A program made the position numbers and the translations under genes. Positions 54,201-64,000 of a stretch of DNA of 64,000 nt are shown here, one piece after another. Numbering within the stretch: the stretch's first letter is position 1; the number at the start of each line of letters is the position of its first letter. The notes below the pieces were generated by a model, which did no database searches, was not told where the DNA came from, and saw only the letters and a list, made by a program, of their open reading frames with translations. Source of the stretch: Adenophora triphylla var. japonica (Eukaryota > Streptophyta > Magnoliopsida > Asterales > Campanulaceae); the NCBI GenBank assembly GCA_022495995.1, contig JAFEMH010001476.1:62001-126000 (forward strand). Direction: 5' to 3'.

Positions 54201-55012
54201 GTATATTCAATTTTCCTATTTGGTCAGTCGAACCATTTGCATTTTCGGTTATAGATGCCTGTGTGAGCCTTTTATACCTGAATTACAACTCATTGTAGAC
54301 CCATGATAAATCGTAAGAGGAATGTGCAAAACTTGGAAATCCAATGTGTATCAACTATCTTGTTTTGGTAGGGGTGAATTTGGTTTGGTAGTGTGAAATT
54401 GATGGTGTTGGTGGTAGTAATAATAGTCATAAACGAAAGAGCTGAATAAAAATAAAAAGGGATGGTGGTCATGGAAGCTTGTTTGTTGGATGGTAGTCTT
54501 AAAAATGGAATTAGTAAAATGCTCAAACCTCAATTTATATAGGCTTTTGAATTATATGGCACATTATATATGATTAGCACTACATTCACACGTAAGTTTA
54601 TAAACTTATTGCCTAACCCTCCCCTGTTTTGGTCCATGCTAGCTATGCTCTTCAGTATCACAGTACGTAGTCTTGTTGTTGAGGTATCTTTGTCAGTTCT
54701 ACTTCTACTTCTACCCCTTGCATTTGTCTTTTTTCCTTGAAAAAGACATGATGAATCTACGACCCCTAGTATGTAAATTGCATTGTCCTAAACATTTCTC
54801 TATGTTTGATCAAGCAGTCAACTGTTTACCCTTAATTTGTATTAGATGGCTTGTGTAAAATCAAAGGGGGAGGGGGGGGGGGTGAATTTCTAAAATTAGG
54901 AAGACTTGGATGGAAGTATTGTTAAGGAATTAGACTCCTAATCATTATCTAAAATTAGGAAGAAAACTCTTAGTGCACTGCTTATAGGGTATTGTGGTTG
55001 GTGGTTAACATC
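54201..55012. other. Intron-like spacer after the MTR4 exon
   Basis: AT-rich, includes a GGGGGAGGGGGGGG run near 54870 and a short repeat of CTAAAATTAGGAAGA (about 54891 and 54949). No gene seen. Confidence 0.4.
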
Positions 55013-55157
55013 TTAAAATATAAACAGGATGAGAGCCTTTCTCATCCACAACTATCAAAATCCGTCCATCTTTGACCAAGAAAGACAGAGCAAACAAGTT
55101 CTCGACTATTTGAGCAAAGAATTTTCTGTTTAATAAGAGTTTTTCCAGTTTCACTGT
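55013..55157. mobile_element. Half copy of the foldback MITE
   Basis: One arm of the 10356-10625 element (AAGACAGAGCAAACAAGTTC core), running from AAAATATAAACAGGATGAGA to CAGTTTCACTG. It stops at the symmetry centre of the complete copy, where sequence leading into the Athila fragment begins. Confidence 0.85.
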
Positions 55158-55159
55158 CC

Positions 55160-58128
55160 TCTTCTCTCTAAGTATCTCAAACATCACAACAATGTTTGTT
55201 GAGGATGTTGTGTCTGATGATGAGTGTACAAATGGATTGGGGAATGATGTGACTGTTAATACTCCCATCCCAAAGCCATATGTACCTCCCGTCCCTTTTC
55301 CTGGAAGAGTTTTGAGAAATAAACTGGATCATCAAATGAAAGAGCTGATTGACATGTTTTCGAAAGTAAATATAAATCTGCCTCTTTTGAATGTGATAAA
55401 GAATGTTCCAGCTTATGCAAAATTCTTTAAAGAAATAAATTCCAGGAAAGTTAAGTACGGGAAAGATGATAGAGTGTTGATGGGAGATAGTGCTAGCGTT
55501 GTGTTCAAACATAGTCTTTCGCCAAAAATGAAAGATCCCGGGAGTTTTCTAATTTCCATTACTTTGGGGGATTCTAACACGGTGAAGGCTATGCTACATC
55601 TCGGGGCTAGCATAAATTTGTTTCCCTATTACATGTATCTTGAGTTGGGTTTACCCGAGCTGAAACCCACTATGATGGCCCTACAACTTGCCTATCGGTC
55701 CATTAAAAGACCATTGGGCATCGTAGAGGATGTTTTAGTTCAGGTTGGTTCATTGATCATTTCGGTCGATTTTGTGGTTCTGGAGATGCCTCGTGGTGAA
55801 GGAAGTCGCCCTGACTCACCCATATTGCTTGGGCGACCTTTCATGGCAACGACCAACACCGTGATAAATTTTGGTAATGGCACTCTTTCCATAACTGTGG
55901 CAAATGAAAGGATTGAAATAAATGTGTTTGATATAATGAAAAATCCTGTGGAACATGATGAGTCTTGCATGCTTGTAAATGAGTTGGATATGATTGATGA
56001 GTGTGTGCATGATGAGTCTAAGTGGCATGATCAAGAGGTTAATGAATTGGAGAGGCTTATGAATGGCGGTGAGAAGACTAGGGATAATGTGGGTTTCCAC
56101 GTAATTGCCATTGATGATAAGGAGGGTGATTTTCACCTGAGTGATGGCCCATTTCACTCCCTAGGCCACTTCAATGAGAAGTTGGTGCCCTCTGTTGTAA
56201 CACCCCCAGTCCTTGAACTAAGAACACTCCCTGCAAATTTAAAATATGCATTCTTAGGAGAGGGAGAGACTTTGCCTGTTATAATTGCATCAGATTTGAC
56301 CACAGAACAAGAGGCCCAGTTGATAGCTGTTTTGTGTGAGTATAGAGAGGCCATAGGGTGGACCTTAAAGGACATTAAGGGAATTAGTCCCTCGATGTGC
56401 ATGCATAAAATTCATCTCTTGGATGGTGTAAAGCCGTCTGGAGAGAGACAGAGAAGGTTAAATCCTCACATGGAGGAAGCTGTGAGAAAAGTGGTCCTTA
56501 AGTTGTTAGATGCGGGGATTATTTACCCGGTTGCTGAGAGTGAATGGGTAAGCCCGGTACAAGTTGTGTCAAAAAGATCGAGCATTACTGTTGTTCAAAA
56601 TGAGAAAGGTGAGGATGTGCCAATTAGGGAAGTGACCGGTCTTAGGATATGTATTGATTTGAGAAAATTAAATGCTGCAACCAAGAAGGATCACTTCCTA
56701 TTGCCTTTTATTGATCAAATGCTAGATAGGTTGGCGGGTCATTCTTACTACTGTTTTCTTGATTGTTTTTCGGGGTACAATCAGAATGCCATAGCCCCCG
56801 AAGACCAATCCAAAACCACCTTCACTTGTCCTTTTGGCACATATGCTTTTAGGAGGATGCCTTTTAGGCTTTGTAATGTACCTGCGACATTTCAAAGCTG
56901 TATGACCTCCATTTTTTCTTATATGATTGAGAGGTGTGTTAAGGTATTCATGGATGACTTTTCTATTGTAGGGGATAGTTTTGAGGGTTGTTTAAAGAAT
57001 TTGGCATCTGTTTTAAAAAGGTGTTGACTTTGAGTTGGGAAAAGTTTCATTTTCTTGTACAACATGGTATTGTGTTGGGGCACATTGTGTCGAGTAAGGG
57101 GATTGAGGTTGATAGAGCAAAAATTGATGTGATTGCTAAATTACCCCCCCTAGTTTGGTTAAGGGTGTGCGAAGTTTCCTTGGGCATGCGGGTTTTTATA
57201 GGCGATTCATAAAAGACTTTTCAAAAATTTGTAAGCCTTTATGTAATCTGCTTGCCAAGGATACGGAGTTCATCTTTGATGAAGAATATGTTGATGCTTT
57301 CCATTTACTTAAAGAGAAGTTGACTTGTGTTCCCATTCTTTCTAGTCCCAATTGGTCTCACCCCTTTGAGATCATGTGTGATGCCTCGGACTTTGCTATT
57401 GGTGATGTTTTGGGACAACGGATAGATAAATTACCTTCTGTCATCCATTATGCAAGTAGAACACTTAATGATGCACAACTGAATTACACTAACATTGAAA
57501 AAGAGTTTTTGGTTGATGTGTTTGCTTGGGAAAAATTTCGTTCTTACTTGCTTGGGTCGAAGGTAATTATCTATTCTGATCATGCTGCATTGAGATATTT
57601 GCTTAATAAGAAGGATGATAAGCCTCGTTTGTTGAGGTGGATGTTGTTGTTACAGGAATTTGATGTTGAGATTCGGGATAAAAAGGGGACCGAAAATGTG
57701 GTGGCGGACCATTTATCGAGGCTTGAGGACTACTCGTATCTTAATGTTGAAGAGAGCGTGATTCCGGTTAATGAAAATTTTCCGGATAAACAACTTCTTG
57801 CTTTACATGTCCAAGAACCTTGGTATGCTGATTTTGTTAATTATTTGGTGTCTAGTATGGTTCTGCCAGATTTCACATATGACCAAAAAAGTAAGTTTAA
57901 GTCTGATGTGAAACACTACATTTGGGATGATCCTTATTTGTGGATGTTGTGACCCGATAATATTGTGAGGTGAGCATGAGCAGGAGAGTGTTTTGAGGTT
58001 TTGTCATGAGCTCCATTGTGGTGGGCATTTTAGTGGTCAAAAGACCGCTAGAAAAGTTATTCAATTCAGACTATATTGGCCCACCATTTTTAAGGATGCT
58101 CAGGAGTTTATAAGAAGTTTGATAGATG
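55160..58128 (+). mobile_element. Athila-type Ty3/gypsy fragment
   Basis: Protease, reverse transcriptase, RNase H and the start of integrase in the usual gypsy order, without LTRs, PBS or gag. Cut on the right by CAC-5 (TSD candidate ATG at 58126-58128). Confidence 0.92.
55192..58128 (+). pseudogene. Athila Pol: protease-RT-RNase H-integrase N terminus (decayed)
   Basis: 55192-57027 is open for 611 codons. Protease lies around 55585-55880; its active site reads MLHLGASIN where Athila normally has D-L-G-A-S, so the catalytic Asp is replaced by His, and the flap motif ILLGRPFM is kept. The reverse transcriptase spans about 56400-57000 with GLRICIDLRKLNAATKKDHF and the catalytic VFMDDFS. Frameshifts near 57020 and 57150 precede the RNase H (57380-57720: [48 protein letters not shown]). 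A stop at 57950 and another frame lead to the integrase zinc-binding start (CHELHCGGHFSGQKTAR), which ends at CAC-5. The core integrase is missing. Known role: copying element RNA into DNA. Confidence 0.95.
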
Positions 58129-58139
58129 CACTAACAGAA

Positions 58140-58740
58140 AAACATGTTTTAGCGGCGGAAATTTCCGTCGCTAAAGTCAAAATTCCGTCGCTAAAGGTCA
58201 TCACCGATGAAATTTTTCCGTCGGTGGTCCGCCGCTAAGATCCCGCCGCAGTGGTTCGACGGACCAAATTCCATCGGTATACTTTTGATTTTACCGATGG
58301 AATTAAATTCCGTCGGTGATCTTTTGATATTAGCGACGGAAATTTCCATCGCTGAATTAATTTAATTTAATTTAATTTTTATTTGAGCGACGGAATATTC
58401 CGCCGTTGGAATAAAAGTTTATTTAAATGAATTAATTCAGAGGCGGAAATTTCCGTCGCTGATAGAATTTAATTTAATTAATTTTTAATTTCACCGGCGA
58501 AAATTTTCGTCGATGAAATAAAAATTTAATTAAATTAAATTAATTCAGCGACGGAAATTTTCATCGCTGTATTAATTAATTTTAATTAAATTTTTATTGC
58601 AGCGACGGAATATTCCGCCAGAGAAAATAAAAATTTAATTAAATTAAATTAAAATAAATTGATATAGCGGTGAAAATTTACGTCGCTGGAATAAAAATTT
58701 AATTAAAATTAATTAATACAGCGACGGAAATTTTCATCGC
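58140..58740. repeat. CAC-5 subterminal repeats
   Basis: About fifteen inverted AGCGACGGAAATTTCCGTCGC-type repeats with ATTAAATTAA spacers. Confidence 0.9.
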
Positions 58741-59109
58741 TGCTAATGCAATAAAATAAAATAAAAAATTTTAAATATCTATTAACCAATTTTTTTTGTA
58801 CCTGTAACAATTCAATTGATAAAACTAAAACTATAAAACTAAAAATCAAATATCAGCGTACCAAACTAAAAACCAAATATCACCGTACCAAATCCGGAGG
58901 GGGGGAGGGTGGGGGGCCGGGTTCATGGTACCAAATATCACAAATGTTATTACAAACAAGTATAAAATAGTACCAATCAGCGTATCAAACTAAAAACCAA
59001 AATAACCGTGCCAAATCGGGAGGGGGAGAGGGTGGGGGGAGGGGGGGTGCCGGGGCTCCCGCGGGTACCAAATATCACAAATGTTATTACAAACAAGTAT
59101 AAAATAGTA

Positions 59110-61057
59110 CGAATCAACTCGGAGGGAATTGGGGAGGCTGTAAATTACCGCCGCGCTCTAGATTCTGCATCTGAGCCATCAACATCGCAAATTTACGATC
59201 CGTCGCCTCCTGATGCTGCGCAAGCTCTGCCCTAGCCTGTGCCTGAGCCTCCGCAAGCTCTGCCCTAGCCTGTGCCTGAGCCTCCAAAAGAGCCTCTACA
59301 GCCAATCGTCTCTCCTCAGCCAGCTGAGCCTCCAGAGTGTCAATCCTCGAATCATTATACCGAGTATCGGGCGGGAAAACATTTGGCCGATGGCTGGTCG
59401 ACGTCGATGGGCATTGCCGCCCGTAATCCCCCATCCCTAACACTCGGTCTCCTCTCTTTGGATGTCCATCCGAGGTGACCGAGCGCCAAACATCAGGCAC
59501 GAAGGGAACGGGCTGGCCGGGAGGCGTACCTTCGGGAACAACGGCGGCTTGATATGAACTCTGTCAAAATAAAACAAACAAATATAATCATATACACAAT
59601 GTAATGTACATAAATAAATTTACATATTCAAAATCAAGTCATTTAATGATAGTTTACTTACAAAGGCCAATGCAGAGCGATCGTCAACCCATTGCGGAGG
59701 TTGATCGGGCTATGTAGGAGTTCGAACATGGGTGCTAATGAAAACATCCAAAAAACTGACATCCGGGCCATGTTCCTTTTCCTATAAATAAAATAAGCGA
59801 GATTATTATTTTGAAATTGTAGAAATACAACATTTAGCTTCCCATATTATCCTTGTGATAAAAAAATGTTCGCTTTAATCACTAAAGTTGTGAGTATAAT
59901 ATTTACTTAATTCATTAGGATTTAGGGATAATCTTAGAAAAGAAAACATACACTACATTTACACTAAAGCCATGGATTTCATAGCATCAACATGGCTCCC
60001 AGCTAACATACGTACATAAACCTATTTAAAAGCATGCATACACTACTACATTTAAACTAACATACGTACCATACGGTAGTGATGCTCGCCGACTGGAATC
60101 GTCCCCATCGTATGCTTTGTCGCCGAACCCGAGGAGCCTGCTCTATTTGCCCAAGCCTGTTGGGCGATAGCTATCGCCGCATCCGACGACCAATGTTCGC
60201 AAAAGCGAAGAAACACCTCCTCGATCATCCAAGGAGGTGTCAAGGGCTGTAATCCCGCCGCGAGCCGCTTAATAAAAAATTTAGACTTCGTCATACCTAT
60301 AAAAATATGAATATCTCGTAAACATATAATGATAACATTATAAAATTAAAAGAGTATAATCATTGTTAATTAAACTAATTAAGGATAGATAAATATGTTA
60401 CCAATATGATCCCGAAATAACTTCGAACACTGTTTCTTGAAAATATATTTAATCGACGCCTCGTCGATATCCGGCGTCCATGTAAATTTCAACTACAACA
60501 TATAATGATAACATTACAAAACTAAAAGAGTATAATCATTATTAATTATAACATTTTAATAACAAACTAACATTTAAGTTTTAAATAAAAACTATTAACA
60601 CATTACCTTAAACTCCTCCCAAGCATTCTCCTTCTCCTCCTGGGCAATGATTTCCAGTTGGGCAAAAACTCTGGCATGACCCGAGACCGCCAATACTGCC
60701 CAATCTTTGTCCTTGGGGTAGGGTATGCACCTACAAACCTGCCAAGTATATTTATACAATAACATTTTAACTTAAATAATGAATTATATATAAAACAAAA
60801 AGGAACCAACTTATATCAAATTAATGAAGAGTTACTTACTGGTCATAATGTGGCGATATCTGGACAAACGTCCTCCCCTCAGAATCGACAGGAGTAGGAG
60901 AATCGGCCTCAGAGGTGGAGCTGATACTACTAAGTGTAGGGTCGACATCATCAGTACCGGTAGCACCTGTACTGGATCGGGACGGTTGCGTCCCAGTAAT
61001 AGATGTGTACGTACACGGGGCGTGTCTTTCAGCCCGCTCTACTAGAACTCATATCTA
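59110..61057 (-). pseudogene. Second CACTA gene of CAC-5 (Transposase_24-like), multi-exon
   Basis: Minus strand: start near 61057 (MSSSRAG then a stop), then 60735-60605 with PEFLPNWKSLPRRRRR (frameshifted against CAC-1), 60495-60415 with FTWTPDIDEASIKYIF, 60294-60070 with RLAAGLQPLTPPWMIEEVF and ANRAGSSGSATKHTMGTIPV, ending EHHYRM, a short exon near 59780-59660, and 59560-59114 with VWRSVTSDGHPKRGDRVLG, DYGRQCPSTSTSHRP and an Ala/Glu/Gln-rich coiled coil (LEAQAQARAELAEAQ). The last two large exons are in better shape than in CAC-1 and show what the original protein looked like. Probably binds DNA as a partner of the transposase; inferred from the family. Confidence 0.78.
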
Positions 61058-61156
61058 AATACACTAAAAATATTAAAACATACAACTTTAATAATAGGAA
61101 ACAATATATTCACAATACATATAGCTCCTTGAGATTAAATATTTCAAGAAAAAACA

Positions 61157-61468
61157 AAAATTAACATGATGGATTGGATTAAAAATTAAATTGAATTGAA
61201 TTGAAATAATGTGTGCGAGAAATCTTCCTCGTCCTCATGACCTATGAGTCGACAGCTTAATTGATACTCTCCTGGTAATCGTTTTCCATGAATCGGAGAC
61301 CAATGTCTGATTATGCTGTAATCGGAGACAGGTCTCCGATTCATGGAAATCGATTACCCATAGAGTATCAATTAAGATGTCGACTCATAGGTCACGAGGA
61401 AGAGGTATGTTTCTCGCTCACATTATTTCAATTCAATTCAATTTTAATCCAATCCATCGTGTTATTTT
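61157..61468. mobile_element. Foldback (long hairpin) insertion in CAC-5
   Basis: Inverted repeat with arms of about 150 bp meeting at about 61312. Shared blocks include CATGAATCGGAGACC, GACCTATGAGTCGACA and GAATTGAATTGAAATAATGT. It is absent from the same place in CAC-1 (about 1500), so it inserted into CAC-5 after divergence. TSD not resolved. Confidence 0.82.
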
Positions 61469-61652
61469 TTTGACAGAGCACACTCACCAAATAAACTAAA
61501 ACAATCGTTGACAAATTTTAATAATCTAAAGCATTCACAATACATATAAAACTTTAAACTATTAATAATATAAAGCATTCACAATACATATAAAACTTTA
61601 AAGTTCTAATAATCTAAAGCATTCACAATACATATAAAACTTTAAACTATTA

Positions 61653-64000
61653 TTAATCTTCGTCCCTATCATCATCACTGGACTCTGAATTACTACAAAA
61701 CTCAAGTTCTTCATCTTCGTCTTCGGACTCTGATGAATCAAACTCTGGTTCGACGTCCTCTTCCTCTTCCTCTTCCTCTTCCTCTTCCTCTTCCTCTTCC
61801 TCTGATTCATTAATATCAATGTGCACGAGATGACCTGAACGAGGCAGAGGAGGTGGCAAATTCACTGGTAAGAAATCCTCCTCGGGTTAATCAACATTTT
61901 GAGGAATATGAGTGACATCATCTAATGGATGATTAGCTGATGAAACGTTAGGTGGCACTGGCATTTCATCCTCTTGATAGGGTTTTTCTAATGATGACTC
62001 TGTAGTTGTCGACGAGGGTAGGTTGTCAATCATGCTCCTAGCCTTGGTCTTCCAGACAACCCACTATCCGTCGGGTCGCCGACGAGGGTAGGGAGTCATG
62101 TATACCTATTTTGCTTGAGATGCTAAGATGAAGCCGTCGTAGCCATTATGTCTGGATGAGTCCTTTACATCGACGAGGTCAAATATGGCGTGCTTCTTAA
62201 CACCTCGCACAGCATCTCGCCAATCAAAATTGAACAAGACAACATTGTTTCCACCCAAATACTCCACCTCGACTACTTCTTTCAGGACGCCATAATAATC
62301 AAGGTTTCCTTTAAGCTTCACACCGCTATTCCACATTAATTTAGAGCCCCCATAAGCTTTGGTATGAGACACATAGCCATTCACGAAATAACCATTGTAT
62401 AAATTAACGTTCAAGTATGGAGTTCCTGCTAAATGTCTTAACCTCGCAGCTTTGTCATCACCCGGATGTTCAGCTATCTATAAGACAATATGTAACCAAT
62501 TTAATACAATTTTAAGATTGAATATTTAAAAAAGTGTATAGAATAAATTTGAATGAAATGAAATATTTACATATTTCCTTAGCCAGTTTGGAAATTCTCT
62601 GTCTGTCCTAGTTGCGATGAGTTCTGGAGATAAATCCTGAGCTAAATCTTCAAACATTCTTTAATAGGTTTAAACAAGGCATTTCATATGCAGGTAATTA
62701 AACATTCATAATTTAATCGATGAGGCGTAAACATAACATCAATGACTTACTTGATATATTCCTCAACCTCGTCACATTTAAGAAGAACAGAGAGTGAGAC
62801 CGTGGCAAACTCTTTAGCGGTTAATGTACGCGTACCAACCCGTTTGTCGAGGAACCGTCCTTGGGATGAAAATACAGAGATGTTTCCATTAGACGAACAA
62901 CCACCATCGTAATTGCGGCTAACCCTAGTCAATCTCGTATCAACATCAGGAGGAAAATATGTTCCGACAAAGGCAACAATCTCATCTATAATAACAGCCT
63001 CTGAAATTGAGGCCTCGACCATGGCCCTATTACTCATCTTCCTTTTCAATTGGCCTAGATACCTAAAAGTCATTCGTAGATTAAAACATAAATAATGTTA
63101 AAGAAGGTATATTGTTAACGCTCAAATTATTTAGAAATAGAATAAATTCAATTACCTCTCAAATGAATTCATCCATCTGTATTGAACTGGACCACCGACT
63201 CTAGCTTCGTATGCCAAGTGGACCGGTAAATGCTCCATAGAATCAAAGAATGAAGGAGGAAATATCTTCTCAAGTTTGCACAAAGTCACTACGATGCTCT
63301 CCTCAAGCTTTTTCATGTGATCAACACGCAGTGTGGTCGATGTTAACGCTCGGAAAAACTCACTTAACTCTGTTAACGCCACCCAGATATTGTCAGTCAA
63401 GAGACCCTTGAGAGCAATCGGAAGTAGTCTATCCAGCAAAACGTGGCAATCGTGACTCTTCAAACCCTACACTTTCCCCTCCTCTATATTGACACTGTTA
63501 CCAATGTTAGACGCGTAACCATTTGGAAGCTTTAAATCCTTGAGCCATTTCAGGAGGAGGAGTTTGTTTTCCTTTGTAAGCACATATTGAGCCATTGGTC
63601 TAACTGGTTTACCATTGACGTATGCCAAGTCTAAGGCCGGCCGCTTACAGATTTCCTTAAGGTCCATTCGAGCTTTTTATGTGTCTTTAGTTGTTGCCTT
63701 AAAATCCATCAACGTGTTAAAAACATTATCGAATACATTCTTCTCAATGTGCATCACGTCAAGGTTATGTCGAATGAGATTTGTTTTCCAGTATGGCAGC
63801 TCCCAAAATATACTCCTCTTGGTCCAATTATGGGAAGTCCCAAATCCTTGTATTTTGGTCTTCAAAAACTTTTTCCCCCATCGAGGATCGGGCAATCTAG
63901 ATACCTCCCCATAGACCGTGTCACCACTAAAACGAATCGGGGCCTCACCATGGTCAATCTTATTCTTTTTAAACGCATTCTTCTGGGTCCTGAATGGGTG
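61653..64000 (-). pseudogene. TNP2-type CACTA transposase of CAC-5, C-terminal two thirds visible
   Basis: Minus strand from the window edge: TNP2 core (63999-63670; GWGKKF-like PRWGKKFLK, ELPYWKTNLIRHNLDVMHIE, KNVFDN), DUF4218 (63600-63150; KSHDCHVLLDRLLPIAL, FPPSFFDSMEHLPVHLAYEA), a linker exon (63073-62747; KRKMSNRAMVEASIS, TRTLTAKEFA), a short exon (62663-62570; DLAQDLSPELIATRTDREF) with its AG acceptor intact, and DUF4216 (62463-62106; NGYFVNGYVSHTKAYGG, FILASQAK). The tail 61865-61653 is Glu-rich. A few stops (about 63470 and 63675) remain, so it is inactive as it stands but less damaged than CAC-1. Confidence 0.92.

Larger units (their letters stand above)
58129..64000 (-). mobile_element. 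CAC-5, CACTA element on the minus strand, continues beyond window
   Basis: The terminus at 58129 reads CACTAACAGAAAAACATG and is followed by GACGGAAATTTCCGTC repeats (58140-58740). It carries the same two genes as CAC-1 in mirror orientation. At the DNA level it matches CAC-1 closely through exons and introns (for example 62570-62660 against 176-262). GGGAGGGGGAGAGGG and GGTACCAAATATCAC blocks are duplicated at 58890-59070. Confidence 0.92.

Overview
The window looks like a repeat-dense, intergenic block of a flowering-plant nuclear genome, probably a eudicot with a large genome. Every coding stretch I can identify is plant transposable-element protein, or a short piece of a plant gene with GT-AG introns. 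I see no intact host gene and no rRNA or tRNA gene, and I cannot name the species.

Layout, left to right. 1-9399 is the right part of a CACTA (En/Spm) element, here CAC-1, with decayed transposase genes. A complete second CACTA (CAC-2, 3411-8599, TSD TCT) is nested in it. CAC-2 carries a captured AP2-domain exon, a Stowaway MITE and a 1.2-kb telomere-like heptamer array. 9400-12040 holds possible exon remnants, a long foldback MITE and a 594-bp tandem duplication. About 12040-17361 is CAC-3, with a decayed TNP2 transposase, inserted into a Ty3/gypsy element (17362-~19559) of which only gag-protease, PBS and LTR remain.

19856-21273 is a MULE-type element with a 9-bp TSD, itself hit by a Stowaway MITE and a SINE. 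21916-23265 is a Pack-MULE-like element with a 9-bp TSD that carries a gene fragment. 24060-25700 is a decayed MULE transposase. A plant-mobile-domain (MAIN-like) pseudogene runs towards it on the other strand and is cut in two (26630-27494 and 49603-51035) by a large LTR insertion.

27495-49597 is that insertion: two related non-autonomous Tat/Ogre-like gypsy elements, one inside the other. TatA (minus strand, TSD CATAT) has TatB (plus strand, 28358-41661, TSD GGTTG) inserted in its 3' LTR. Both have a PBS resembling the tRNA-Arg type recalled for Ogre, no detectable pol, and tandem arrays in the 3' region that differ between the two. TatB keeps a decayed gag and an antisense extra-ORF remnant. 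The LTRs carry repeated short palindromes next to the TATA box, and the palindrome sequence differs between elements.

51382 onward is a CACTA left end (CAC-4) with microsatellites, followed by a clear exon of the RNA helicase MTR4. A half MITE follows, then an Athila-type gypsy fragment (55160-58128) cut by the left end of CAC-5 (58129 to beyond the window). CAC-5 is a relative of CAC-1 in the opposite orientation.

Nothing here forms a working operon or pathway. The genes relate to each other through nested insertion. By nesting, TatA is younger than the MAIN-like gene, TatB is younger than TatA, CAC-2 is younger than CAC-1, CAC-3 is younger than gypsy-1, and CAC-5 is younger than the Athila copy. 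The most unusual signals are the element-specific palindromic cassettes in the LTR promoters and the tail-to-tail MULE transposase/MAIN-like pair.
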